From: Novosphingobium sp. Chol11
Lineage (GTDB): Bacteria > Pseudomonadota > Alphaproteobacteria > Sphingomonadales > Sphingomonadaceae
NCBI RefSeq assembly: GCF_900218065.1
Contig: NZ_OBMU01000001.1
Span: 850,060-914,059, forward strand
Direction: 5' to 3'
Length of the DNA stretch: 64,000 nucleotides
Shown here one piece after another: positions 1 through 9,076 of this stretch; position 1 is the stretch's first letter, and every line of letters begins with the position of its first letter. Position numbers and translations under genes: made by a program. The notes beneath the pieces were generated by a model. The model was not told the origin of the DNA and made no database searches. It saw only the letters and a program-made list of their open reading frames with translations.

Positions 1-2
1 TT

Positions 3-3000
3 GCGCTGAGCGTCACCGGCACCAGCGGCACCAGCGGCAGCGACACGCTGGTCGTGCGGATCATCGATGATGCGCCGATTGCGGTGAACGATGCGGGCGG
101 CACGCTGACCGAGGATGTGGCGGGAAGCCTGTCCGGCAATGTACTGAGCAACGATGTGTCAGGCGCTGATACGCCCAAGAGCTTCGTCGCCTGGGGTGCG
201 GATGCCGCGGCGGTGGCGGAGCTCAACAGCTACGGCACGCTGACGCAGAACAGCGACGGCAGCTGGAGCTATGTGCTCGACAACAGCCGGGCGGCGACGC
301 AGGCGCTGGGCAGCGGGTTTGCCAAGGACTTCACGCTCAACTACATGATGCAGGATGCCGATGGCGACCAGTCGCCTGCGACGCTGACCATCACGGTGAA
401 GGGTGCGGACGACAGCGCAAGCGTCGTGACGGCAGCGGCGACCGGCCCCGACGCGACCGTCTATGAGGCAGGCCTGCCGAGCGGCACGGCGCATGACGGC
501 AGCCATGTGACCTCCGGCAGCTTCACCGTCTCTGCAACCGACGGCATCGCCAGCATCACGGTGGGTGGCACAAGCTTCACCCTGGCGCAGATGCAGGCCT
601 TCGCCACCACCAATGGCGTTGTGAACACAGGCGAGGGGACGCTGACGCTCACGGGCTACAATGCTGCGACGGGAGCAGTGAGCTACAGCTATACGCTGCT
701 CGCCACCATCGACAATGACAACAAGACAGGTGCAACCCTCACCGAGTTCGACGACAGCATCGTGCTGAGCGTCAACGGCATTACCGGCACCAGCGGCAGC
801 GATACGCTGGTCGTGCGGATCGTCGATGATGCTCCACAAGCTGCCAATGACGCAGACAGCGTGACGGAAGGCCTTGGCAACAAGGCTGACGGCAATGTGT
901 TCAGCGGGGTTGGGGGCACGGACGTCAACCCGACTGACGGTACGGCTGACACGATCGGAGCGGATGGCGCAGCGCCGGGCGGGGCGGTGACAGGGGCTCG
1001 GGTTGGCACGGAGGCAGGTGGCGGCGCGCTGACGGTGGTGAGCGCTGCGGGCACCTTGATCAGCGGGACTTATGGGGACCTGCTGATCAAAGCAGACGGC
1101 AGCTATACCTACACGCTGAAGACTGCGTCCATCCCGGCGGGTGTGGGAAGTGAGACCTTCACCTACCAGATCAAGGACGGCGACGGTGACACCGACCTGG
1201 CGCAGCTCGTGATCAGCCTGAACCAAGATGGGCGCGTGCCCGACGTAACGGGCGACACGAGCACGGTCTATGAGGACGGTCTGGCCGATGGTGCGCAGCA
1301 TGGCGCGACCAGTGAGACCGACACCAGCGGCCAGTTCACGGTCAATGCCAATGGCGAGAGCTACACGCTGACGCTCAATGGCGATCTCAACCCAGCGCAG
1401 ACCATCACGGCCGTAGGCCAGCAGGTGGTGACCAGCAAGGGCGTGCTGACGATCACCTCGATCTCGGCGCCGGACGTGAACGGTATAGTGACCTATGGTT
1501 ACAGCTATGCCCTGGCTCATGCGCTCACGCACAGCGGGCAGGGAGAGATCAACCCGCTGACCGACACGATCAGCATGACCGTGACCGACGCGACCGGTGA
1601 CAACGACGCGACGCCGGGATCGATCGTCATCTCTATCGTGGATGACGTTCCGACATTGTCTTCCGTCACCGATTTGTCGGTGGCGAATTCCATTCACACA
1701 TACAGCGGCAATGACATCAGTTTCACATATGGCGCCGATCAGGCGGGCAGCATCACGCTCACCCATCTGACTGACATCACGGGTATCGTTTATTCAGGTG
1801 ATGGCACCGGAACGGTGACGGCCAGCGTGAACGGCAATCCCTACTTCACCATATCCGTTGATCAGACGACGGGCGACTATACGGTGGACGTGCTGACTAC
1901 ACGACCAGTGGTGAACACCCCGCTCAGCTTCAGCAATATCGCACCTGGCAATTATACGACGGTCACGCTGCCGGGCGGGCAAGTGTTCGACGGCGTTTCT
2001 TACGCCAACGGGACGACGACCGCCCAAGCCTTCACTAACGATGGATCGACTATCAATCCGTCGGGCAACGGCTTCGGTGTGGCGAACAACCTCGTCAATG
2101 ACAATGAAGGCTTCCTGTTCAGCAATCCGGATTCTTCGTCCCTGAGCTTCGATGTGAATTTCCAGCCGAATACATCTTCGGTGACTGTCACATGGGCCAC
2201 CTACGCTGGTGGCACGCCGGCAGGTGGCGCGGCGCCGCTCCAAACCGGGAGCTTTGTCGTCACGAAGGACGCGGACGGGATCACCCATGTCGATATCGAC
2301 CCGACGCTGGATTTCGACCACATGGTCGTCCGCTTTGATTACAGTGGAAGCGGCAATCCGGCAGCGCGCGTTGAAAATTTCAGTGTGACGCAGCAGGTCA
2401 TTCCTGACGACCAAGTGCTGCAATTTGCGGTCACGGTGAAAGATGCAGATGGCGACACCGTCACCAGCACGACGCCTGTTACAACGATAGATATCGCTTT
2501 CCAGGGCGGTGCGCCGGTTCCGCCGGTGGCGATCGACCTGGATGGCGATGGCCTGGAATTCATCGATCGTTCGGCGGGCGTTACCCATGATTATGGTAGT
2601 GGCCTGGTCAGCACCGCCTGGGTTTCGCCCGATGACGGCCTGCTCGCTCATGCGACCGCCGGCTCCTACGATATCGTCTTTGCGGATGACGCACCGGGAG
2701 CGAAGAGCGATCTGGAGGGCCTCCGCCTTGCCTATGACAGCAATGGCGATGCTGTGTTCGACGCCCGTGATGCCGCTTATTCCGAATTCGGCGTGTGGCA
2801 GGACCTGAACAGCAACGGGATAGTCGATGGCGGCGAGTTCAAGTCGCTGGCGGACATGGGCATCGCATCGCTCAAGCTGACATCCGATGGCCATAATTAT
2901 CAGGCGGCGGGCGGCGATGTCACGGTGCTGGGTGAAGCAACCTTCACCCGGACCGACGGCACGACGGGCACTGTCGGGGACGTGGTGTTCGCTACCTCTA

Positions 3001-3695
3001 AGGATGGCGGCCCGGCCAAGACGGAAAGCACGGCCAGCGGCTTCAATCAGGCGTTGATAGCGGCGAGCCTGGTCGCGGTGGCTGGTGCTGCCGAGACGGT
3101 GGAGCAGGCGCCTGCGCCCGCTGTCGCTGAGGTCGAGACGACGACGACCGCTGCCCCGCCGCCTGATGCGAGCACGGTTGCGGAGCCTGCAAACGACCAT
3201 GACGCAAGCACGTCGGTATTGAGCGAAAGCCAGGAAAGTCATGTCGCGGAACAGCCTGTCGAACAGACGAGCCATAGCGGCAGCGATGATGCGGCTCAGG
3301 ATCATTCGACGCTTTCGGGCGGGGATGATGCACCGGTCCCTGCCGTCCATGATGATGGCCAGGCGCAGCCCACATTGGACGATCATCAGGGCCTGCTCGC
3401 CCAGACGGTCGATCTGCCGACCTTCGATGTGAATGCCGCGGCGCTCGTTGCGGCGCAAGAGGAGGCTCCGAACACCAACGCGGCGGCGCAAGTCGTTGCG
3501 GAAGCGCTGGGCGCGCACGGAGCGCCTGACATCGACGCTCTGCTGGCTGCACTGCCGGGGGTTGAGCATGCCCCAGTGCTGCTCAACCCGGTAGCGGTCG
3601 AAGCCGGCGATGCCGGGCACATGATGGCGATGGCGGTGACTGTCTTCGATGCGGCGATGGCCGCGCATGAGGCGATGGCGGTCGCTCACGGGTGA
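3..3695 (+). CDS. Giant VCBS/Ig-like repeat adhesin, type I secreted (3' part; gene starts before the window)
   Basis: The frame is open from the left edge, so only the C-terminal 1230 or so residues are visible. They hold repeated VCBS/cadherin-like modules, each ending in a V-R-I-(I/V)-D-D-A-P type junction, at window residues of about 15-25, 265-280 and 540-550. The DNA of the first two junctions is nearly identical (about 10-75 and 770-835). Residues about 830-990 form a distinct module with Asp-rich, EF-hand-like loops (DLDGDG, DSNGD, DLNSNG), suggesting calcium binding. The last 200 residues are Ala/Glu/His-rich and of low complexity. I see no classical GGxGxD RTX nonapeptide run in this part. 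The exporter genes lie directly downstream on the same strand, so it is very probably the secreted cargo. Adhesin or biofilm function is inferred from the architecture. Confidence 0.85.
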   Translation, partial: ALSVTGTSGTSGSDTLVVRIIDDAPIAVNDAGGTLTEDVAGSLSGNVLSNDVSGADTPKSFVAWGADAAAVAELNSYGTLTQNSDGSWSYVLDNSRAATQALGSGFAKDFTLNYMMQDADGDQSPATLTITVKGADDSASVVTAAATGPDATVYEAGLPSGTAHDGSHVTSGSFTVSATDGIASITVGGTSFTLAQMQAFATTNGVVNTGEGTLTLTGYNAATGAVSYSYTLLATIDNDNKTGATLTEFDDSIVLSVNGITGTSGSDTLVVRIVDDAPQAANDADSVTEGLGNKADGNVFSGVGGTDVNPTDGTADTIGADGAAPGGAVTGARVGTEAGGGALTVVSAAGTLISGTYGDLLIKADGSYTYTLKTASIPAGVGSETFTYQIKDGDGDTDLAQLVISLNQDGRVPDVTGDTSTVYEDGLADGAQHGATSETDTSGQFTVNANGESYTLTLNGDLNPAQTITAVGQQVVTSKGVLTITSISAPDVNGIVTYGYSYALAHALTHSGQGEINPLTDTISMTVTDATGDNDATPGSIVISIVDDVPTLSSVTDLSVANSIHTYSGNDISFTYGADQAGSITLTHLTDITGIVYSGDGTGTVTASVNGNPYFTISVDQTTGDYTVDVLTTRPVVNTPLSFSNIAPGNYTTVTLPGGQVFDGVSYANGTTTAQAFTNDGSTINPSGNGFGVANNLVNDNEGFLFSNPDSSSLSFDVNFQPNTSSVTVTWATYAGGTPAGGAAPLQTGSFVVTKDADGITHVDIDPTLDFDHMVVRFDYSGSGNPAARVENFSVTQQVIPDDQVLQFAVTVKDADGDTVTSTTPVTTIDIAFQGGAPVPPVAIDLDGDGLEFIDRSAGVTHDYGSGLVSTAWVSPDDGLLAHATAGSYDIVFADDAPGAKSDLEGLRLAYDSNGDAVFDARDAAYSEFGVWQDLNSNGIVDGGEFKSLADMGIASLKLTSDGHNYQAAGGDVTVLGEATFTRTDGTTGTVGDVVFATSKDGGPAKTESTASGFNQALIAASLVAVAGAAETVEQAPAPAVAEVETTTTAAPPPDASTVAEPANDHDASTSVLSESQESHVAEQPVEQTSHSGSDDAAQDHSTLSGGDDAPVPAVHDDGQAQPTLDDHQGLLAQTVDLPTFDVNAAALVAAQEEAPNTNAAAQVVAEALGAHGAPDIDALLAALPGVEHAPVLLNPVAVEAGDAGHMMAMAVTVFDAAMAAHEAMAVAHG

Positions 3696-3742
3696 TCGCC
3701 AGGGTTGGGATTTCTCGCGGGTATATTTGGGGGAGAATGATT

Positions 3743-4450
3743 ATGCGGAACAGGTTGAGAAGCATCGCTTCCTTCGGCCTTGCAGCGGGGATGATGTCTA
3801 CGGGGGCCTTGGCGGCGCCCGCTTCGCCCCTGCTGCAGATGGGTAGTTCAGAGCTCAAGGGTGCGTTGAAGAGCCGTTATGACACGGCTGTCGCAGCGGC
3901 GGGCGACGCAAGCCTGCGGGCAGCGCAGGACAGCCGTTGGACCTGGGCCGTGGAGGCCAAGAACCAGTGCGGCATAGCGCTGGGCTTCATGAAATCCGGC
4001 ACTAGGGATGCGGACAGCATCAACAAGTGCGACGACTTTGTGGCACGCCTAGCGGCGCCGCCACCGCCGCCGGTGCCGGCCGCAGCTTCAGCCCCACCCG
4101 CGCTGGACTGTACGGCACCGGCGGTGTCCATTTTCTTCGACTGGAACATGGATACGCCGCTGCCCGAGGGTGCTGCGACGATCAGTCAGGTGACGCAGTC
4201 GGCCGCTCAATGTGGTTGGACCCGCTTTGGCATCACCGGCTATACCGACACGTCGGGCGGCACGGGCTATAATGATGCCCTGTCGCTGCGCCGGGCGCAG
4301 AATGTCGCCGGGCTGATGGCCCAGGGCGGCATCGCGATGGATGCGATGACCGTCAGCGGGTTGGGCGAGACCCAACTCAAGATCGAAACAGCCGACAATG
4401 TGCGCGAACCGATGAACCGTCGGGTCGAAGTCACTGCCAGCGCGAATTGA
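3743..4450 (+). CDS. OmpA-family outer-membrane/peptidoglycan-binding protein
   Basis: A 235-residue protein with a signal peptide (MRNRL, hydrophobic core, cleavage near ALA-AP). The C-terminal 110 residues form an OmpA-like domain, with beta-strand S-I-F-F-D-W, the GYTDTSGG segment, the LSLRRAQNV helix and a closing NRRVEV motif. Such domains bind diaminopimelate in peptidoglycan. I chose the ATG at 3743 because GGGGGAG (3729-3735) sits 7 nt before it. A GTG at 3692 and an ATG at 3737 are in frame but poorly spaced. It lies between the adhesin and the TolC-type channel gene, 13 bp before the latter, so it is probably an accessory anchoring part of the secretion apparatus. That role is inferred. 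Confidence 0.85.
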   Translation: MRNRLRSIASFGLAAGMMSTGALAAPASPLLQMGSSELKGALKSRYDTAVAAAGDASLRAAQDSRWTWAVEAKNQCGIALGFMKSGTRDADSINKCDDFVARLAAPPPPPVPAAASAPPALDCTAPAVSIFFDWNMDTPLPEGAATISQVTQSAAQCGWTRFGITGYTDTSGGTGYNDALSLRRAQNVAGLMAQGGIAMDAMTVSGLGETQLKIETADNVREPMNRRVEVTASAN

Positions 4451-4463
4451 GGGGAGCGCGATC

Positions 4464-5858
4464 ATGACAATCCTGCGCAAGACATGCGGCAGCCTGATGG
4501 CTCTGTGCGCCGCGACCATGGCAACGAGCGGCTGGGCACAGACCACCGATCTCAAGAGCGCCATTGCCGCCGCTATCGATAGCCATCCGGAAATCAATCA
4601 GGCGATCCAGAACAAGGAAGCGATCGAGTTCGAGCGGGAACAGGCCAAGGGCTTGTATCTGCCCCGGGTCAGCGTGGAAGGATCGGCTGGTATTCGCCGG
4701 CTGGAGAACAACACGCGGCGGACGCTGGGTATCGGCGACCAGACGCTTTATCCACTGGAAGCGAGCGTCCTGGCGGAGCAGACTCTGTTCGATTCTGGCT
4801 ACCGCAGCGCCGAAAAGCGGCGTCAGGCCGCCCGGATCGACGGCGCGGCTCTGCGCGTGGGCGAACGGTCGCAGTTCGTTGCGTTGAACGTCACGCGGCA
4901 ATATCTGGACTATATGCTGCAACAGCGCGTCGTAGCAGCGGCGGAGGATAACATCGCCTTCCACCGCAAGCTGCTCGGCGACCTGGGCGAGGGCGTGTCG
5001 AAGGGGTCGATCAGCATCGCCGATCAGCAGCAGGCCGAAGAGCGGCTGCAATCCGCGCTGGTGCGCAAGAGCGAAGCCGAGCAGGACCTGACCAACGCCG
5101 CGATCAGCTTCCGGACGCTCACCGGCCTTTCCATCGATCAGGTGTCGATGCCTGATTCAGTGATGAGCGCCGTCCCGCCGACGCTGGACGAAGCAATAGC
5201 TGGCGCGCGCACCAACAATCCCCTGATCCGGGAAGCGGAGGCCGACATTCAGGCGGCTCATGCGGTCGTCGATGAGGCGGAGTCCGAGCTTGGGCCGAAG
5301 GTTGTGCTGGAAGGGCGTGGCCGCATCGGCGAGGATGTCGATGGCTTCCGTGGCAGCACCAATGACGTGCAGGGGCGTGTCGTCCTGCGCTGGCAACTGT
5401 TCGACGGCGGGATCAACCGGGCGAAGGTCCAGGAAATGACCCGCCGGGCAAGCGAAGCGCGTTTCCGGCTCAGCCAGCGTCAGCGGGAGGCGGAAGACGA
5501 TGTCCGCACCGCCTGGAACCGTTGGGACACGGAAAAGAAGCGGCTGACCGACCTGTCGCGCCAGGCAACCGTGTCGGACTCCCTGCTGGTGTCTTACCGC
5601 GAGCAGTTCAACGTTGGACGCCGTTCGCTGCTTGACGTGCTGGACAGCCAGAACACGCGTTTCAATACGCAGGTGCGGACGGAAACGGCCCGCTTTTCCG
5701 AAATCTTCGCGCAATATCAGATCCTGGCGGCGACCAATCAGCTGCTCGACACTCTGGGGATTGCCCAGCCTTCGGGCGCCAATCCTTACGCGCGCAAGAA
5801 ATATGATGTTCCGGATCTGCCGCCCGCCGAATTGCAGCGGCGGCGCTATCCGGGCTGA
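4464..5858 (+). CDS. TolC-family outer-membrane channel of a type I secretion system
   Basis: 464 residues with a signal peptide ending near GWA-Q, followed by the duplicated TolC/OEP helical repeat: S-H-P-E-I near residue 35, and a second copy around residues 225-430 with a conserved L-x-D-V-L-D-S-Q-N segment. Length and layout fit the LapE/TolC class (TIGR01844-like). It would form the trimeric outer-membrane and periplasmic tunnel that docks onto the HlyD adaptor encoded at 9073. It follows the OmpA-like gene by 13 bp and is separated from the ABC gene by a 54-bp spacer holding a UUCG-loop hairpin. Confidence 0.93.
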   Translation: MTILRKTCGSLMALCAATMATSGWAQTTDLKSAIAAAIDSHPEINQAIQNKEAIEFEREQAKGLYLPRVSVEGSAGIRRLENNTRRTLGIGDQTLYPLEASVLAEQTLFDSGYRSAEKRRQAARIDGAALRVGERSQFVALNVTRQYLDYMLQQRVVAAAEDNIAFHRKLLGDLGEGVSKGSISIADQQQAEERLQSALVRKSEAEQDLTNAAISFRTLTGLSIDQVSMPDSVMSAVPPTLDEAIAGARTNNPLIREAEADIQAAHAVVDEAESELGPKVVLEGRGRIGEDVDGFRGSTNDVQGRVVLRWQLFDGGINRAKVQEMTRRASEARFRLSQRQREAEDDVRTAWNRWDTEKKRLTDLSRQATVSDSLLVSYREQFNVGRRSLLDVLDSQNTRFNTQVRTETARFSEIFAQYQILAATNQLLDTLGIAQPSGANPYARKKYDVPDLPPAELQRRRYPG

Positions 5859-5876
5859 GTTTCCATCTTTGGGGGT

Positions 5877-5898
5877 CACCCCGGCTTCGGCTGGGGTG
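5877..5898 (+). repeat. Intergenic stem-loop with UUCG tetraloop (sphingomonad CACCCC palindrome)
   Basis: CACCCCGGC (5877-5885) pairs with GCTGGGGTG (5890-5898) around a TTCG tetraloop, 9 pairs including one G-U. It lies between the TolC and ABC genes, within the presumed operon. A similar ACCCCAGCG/CGCTGGGGT palindrome occurs at 22257-22276, so this looks like a dispersed intergenic repeat. It could attenuate or stabilise the operon mRNA, but there is no T-run to make it a strong terminator. Confidence 0.6.
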
Positions 5899-5912
5899 GC
5901 GCGGGGTAAACA

Positions 5913-8072
5913 ATGTTGGAACGAAGCACATTAAGTCTGGCCGAATGGCTGGACCATCAGGGTACGCCCGGCGACGAATTGAGTGAGTGTATCGCCCATG
6001 TCGCGCGGCATTTCGATCGATCCCCCGGGATCGTCGCGTTACGGGCGGGCCTTGCCGTTGATGAGTCGGGGCGCTTGCCCTTTCATCAGGCGGAGTCCGC
6101 ACTGGATCAGATTGGCCTGCTGAGCGACCATGTCCGCGGCCGTCTGGAAAAATGGCGGCCTGCCAATCTGCCCGCGATCCTCCCGCTAAAGGGCCAGCGC
6201 TTTCTCCTCCTGCTGGATCTGAAGCAGGGCGACGCGCTGATCCAACTGCCTCGTGCGAGTGAGCCGGTGTGGGCCCGGCTTTCCGATCTGGAGCCTTATT
6301 TTCTTGGCGAGGCGCTGGCGGTCATGGCCGATCATGGCCGCGAGCGGGCCGAGGAACGGCCGTGGGATGAACGGGCACGGCAGCATTGGTTCTGGCGCGA
6401 AGTCTGGCGGGCGCGGGGCTCCTTCGGCTATGTCATGCTTGCGGCGGGGATCATCAATCTGCTCGCCTTTGCGCTGCCGCTGTTCACGATGAACGTCTAT
6501 GACCGGATCATCCCGAACAAGGCGGCGTCCAGCCTTTGGGTGCTGGGCGCAGGCGTCATGCTGGCCTTTGGCCTCGACTTCGCGCTGAGGCTCGCCCGGG
6601 CCCGGCTGGTCGATGAGGCTGGCCGGGACATTGACGAGCGCCTGTCGCAGCGATTGTTCGAGAAGGTGATGAATGTGCCGCTCGCCAGCCGGGCGGGCAG
6701 CACCGGGGCTCTGGCTCGGCGCGTGTCGGAATTCGAAAGCGTTCGGGAGTTCTTCACATCCACCACCGTGGTGCTGGTGGTGGACCTCAGTTTCCTGTTC
6801 GTGTTCGTCGGCATCATCGCGCTGCTGGGTGGTTGGCTCGCGATCGTTCCTGTCGTCATGATCGGGATCATGGCGACGGCGGGCTATTTCCTGCAGCGTT
6901 CCATGGCGGCGCTGTCGCGTGACGCGCAAGCGGATGCCAGCCTGCAAAGTGCAGCGCTGGTGGAAGCAATTGGGGGCATGGAAACGCTGAAGGCATGTCG
7001 CGCCGAAGGACGGATGCTCGACCGGTGGCGCCGTTACGCTCGAATGAGTGCATCGACGCAGGAAAAGCTGCGGCGGCTGAGTTCGACCAGCGTGACGCTC
7101 GCATCGCTGTGCCAGCAGGTGACGAGCATCGCGCTGGTGATCGGCGGTTTCTATATGTTCGCGGCTGGCGACATCACCATGGGCGCAATTATCGCGATCG
7201 TCATGCTGGCGGGCCGGTCATTGGCGCCCGTCGGGCAGTTGGCCTTCGTGATTGTCCGCGCACGGCAGGCGATGACGACGTTGGGCAGCCTGCAGACGCT
7301 GATCGACCAGCCGGACGAGCGGCTGGATGGCGCGCGTGGCATCATTCCCAAGGTGCGCAAGGGTGCCATCGTCGCCAAGGGGCTGGAGTTCAGCTATCCG
7401 GGCGCCACCCAACCGAGTCTGAAGGGCATCGATCTGCGTATCGAGCCGGGCGAACGGATCGGCATCATCGGGCGCGTGGCATCTGGCAAATCGACGCTGG
7501 GGCGAGTGTTGTGCGGCCTCTACCCGCCAGCGGGTGGCATGCTGACCATCGATGATGTGGACAGCCGCCAATATCATCCGCACGAACTGCGTTCCGCCTT
7601 CCGCTATGTCGGGCAGGATGCCGAGCTGTTCAGCGGCTCGGTGCGCGAAAACCTGTTGCTGGGAGCACGGGACGCCGACGATGAGAAGCTGCTGGACGCG
7701 CTGGAGCGTTCGGGCGCGTCCCGCTTCTTCGGGCGCGATGCCGCCGGGTTCGACCTGCACATCGGTGAGCGCGGCAGCCGTTTGTCGGGCGGGCAGCGCA
7801 GCTTTCTGGTGCTGGCACGGGCATTGGTGGAACCGGCGCGGTTGCTCTTTCTCGATGAGCCGACCGGAGCGATGGACAATCAGACGGAAAACCTCTTCGT
7901 CGATCATCTGGCAAAGGCATTGGAGCCGGAGCAGACGCTGATCGTATCGACGCACCGGCATGCGCTGCTGCGCATCGTCGATCGGCTGATCGTGATCGAT
8001 CAGGGCGTGGTGCTGGCGGATGGGCCACGCGACGAGGTTATCGGGCAGCTTCAGAAGGGAGCGGTGCAATGA
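5913..8072 (+). CDS. Type I secretion ABC exporter (permease-ATPase, LapB/LssB type)
   Basis: 719 residues. Residues 1-140 resemble a C39-like domain that lacks a recognisable Cys-His-Asp protease set, as in exporters that do not cleave their cargo. The transmembrane part spans about 165-440 and the nucleotide-binding domain about 480-715. The NBD has a Walker A-like G-R-V-A-S-G-K-S (7470-7493), signature LSGGQ, Walker B LLFLDEP and a switch His in STHRH. Consensus Walker A has Gly where this has Ala. The next gene overlaps by 4 bp (ATGA). It should energise export of the adhesin upstream through the TolC-type channel and HlyD-like adaptor. Confidence 0.93.
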   Translation: MLERSTLSLAEWLDHQGTPGDELSECIAHVARHFDRSPGIVALRAGLAVDESGRLPFHQAESALDQIGLLSDHVRGRLEKWRPANLPAILPLKGQRFLLLLDLKQGDALIQLPRASEPVWARLSDLEPYFLGEALAVMADHGRERAEERPWDERARQHWFWREVWRARGSFGYVMLAAGIINLLAFALPLFTMNVYDRIIPNKAASSLWVLGAGVMLAFGLDFALRLARARLVDEAGRDIDERLSQRLFEKVMNVPLASRAGSTGALARRVSEFESVREFFTSTTVVLVVDLSFLFVFVGIIALLGGWLAIVPVVMIGIMATAGYFLQRSMAALSRDAQADASLQSAALVEAIGGMETLKACRAEGRMLDRWRRYARMSASTQEKLRRLSSTSVTLASLCQQVTSIALVIGGFYMFAAGDITMGAIIAIVMLAGRSLAPVGQLAFVIVRARQAMTTLGSLQTLIDQPDERLDGARGIIPKVRKGAIVAKGLEFSYPGATQPSLKGIDLRIEPGERIGIIGRVASGKSTLGRVLCGLYPPAGGMLTIDDVDSRQYHPHELRSAFRYVGQDAELFSGSVRENLLLGARDADDEKLLDALERSGASRFFGRDAAGFDLHIGERGSRLSGGQRSFLVLARALVEPARLLFLDEPTGAMDNQTENLFVDHLAKALEPEQTLIVSTHRHALLRIVDRLIVIDQGVVLADGPRDEVIGQLQKGAVQ

Positions 8073-9076
8073 GCGCGCTATCCGCACGTGAAGCATCCCT
8101 GCTCGGCGTGGCTTGTGCGCTTGTCGCGGTTCTGGGCGCAGGAATGGGCGGCTGGCATAGTGGTCCTGCTCCCCACATGTCGGTCCAGACAAAGATCGTG
8201 GACGATGTGCCCGCCATTCCCCGTCAATATCGCGCACTGGTAGACATTACCGAACGCGAAGCCGCGCCCTTGACGACTGGGCAGGAGGCGGAGGCGCAGA
8301 ATGGCAGGCTCCGGTTTGCGCAGGGGGCTGTTGCGGCAGCGTCGCCTTTTCGGGCCCTTCAATCAGCAGGCGAGGACAGGAGCCGCGCGCTGCAATGCCT
8401 GACGCAGGCCATCTATTATGAAGCGGCTGCTGAACCGGAAAGCGGCCAGCGCGCGGTGGCGCAGGTCGTGCTCAACCGTGTGCGTCATCCCGCCTTCGCC
8501 AAGACGGTGTGCGGCGTGGTATATCAGCGCTTCAACGCGTCGATATGCCAATTCAGTTTCGTGTGTGATGGGTCGCTCGCGCGGCGGCCTGTGGCTGTGC
8601 TCTGGAACCGGGCACAGCGGATCGCTGCGGCGGCGCTGGCGGGCGAGGTTGAACCCAGTGTCGGCACGGCGACCCATTATCATGCGGATTATGTGTTTCC
8701 TGGATGGGCGCCGCACCTGGCAAAGCTGGCGAAGATCGGCGCGCACATCTTCTATCGCTGGCCGGGCACCTGGGGCCTGCCACGCGCCTTTGTCGGACGC
8801 TATGCCGGTGGTGAATATATCCCCGCCTTCAATCCGGCGCAGACGGCGGCGGTGAGCGAGCCGGAGATCGATTATCCACCAATCGCGGCGCTGCCGGAAC
8901 GGCGGGCGGCCAATGATGTGGGCGGACGCATGGACCCGACCAAAGGGTGGAAGCTGTCCATCCCTGATCCTTCGCAAGGTGGCGGTGCGCTCAGCACCAT
9001 GCTGGCGGCGCAGGAAAAGGCGAAGGCGGTAGCGCTCGCTGCCGATGAACATGCAATGCAAGAGGCAAAACCATGA
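8069..9076 (+). CDS. SleB-type cell-wall hydrolase embedded in the secretion operon
   Basis: 335 residues with one N-terminal membrane segment (about 10-28), then a Hydrolase_2/SleB domain at about 105-230. The domain shows A-I-Y-Y-E-A-A with the likely catalytic Glu, the V-V-L-N-R-V-R-H helix, the C-Q-F-S-F segment and paired Cys residues. This family cleaves peptidoglycan (lytic transglycosylase or amidase type). The C-terminal 100 residues are poorly conserved. The start overlaps the ABC stop by 4 bp and the stop overlaps the HlyD start by 4 bp, so the hydrolase is probably translationally coupled to both. A local peptidoglycan-opening role during assembly of the trans-envelope channel is inferred. 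Confidence 0.88.
   Translation: MSALSAREASLLGVACALVAVLGAGMGGWHSGPAPHMSVQTKIVDDVPAIPRQYRALVDITEREAAPLTTGQEAEAQNGRLRFAQGAVAAASPFRALQSAGEDRSRALQCLTQAIYYEAAAEPESGQRAVAQVVLNRVRHPAFAKTVCGVVYQRFNASICQFSFVCDGSLARRPVAVLWNRAQRIAAAALAGEVEPSVGTATHYHADYVFPGWAPHLAKLAKIGAHIFYRWPGTWGLPRAFVGRYAGGEYIPAFNPAQTAAVSEPEIDYPPIAALPERRAANDVGGRMDPTKGWKLSIPDPSQGGGALSTMLAAQEKAKAVALAADEHAMQEAKP

Noticed and set aside
159-3689. Long minus-strand open frames antisense to the adhesin
   Set aside because: They follow from the GC-rich, repetitive coding strand; no ribosome sites or family motifs, and the plus frame is clearly coding.
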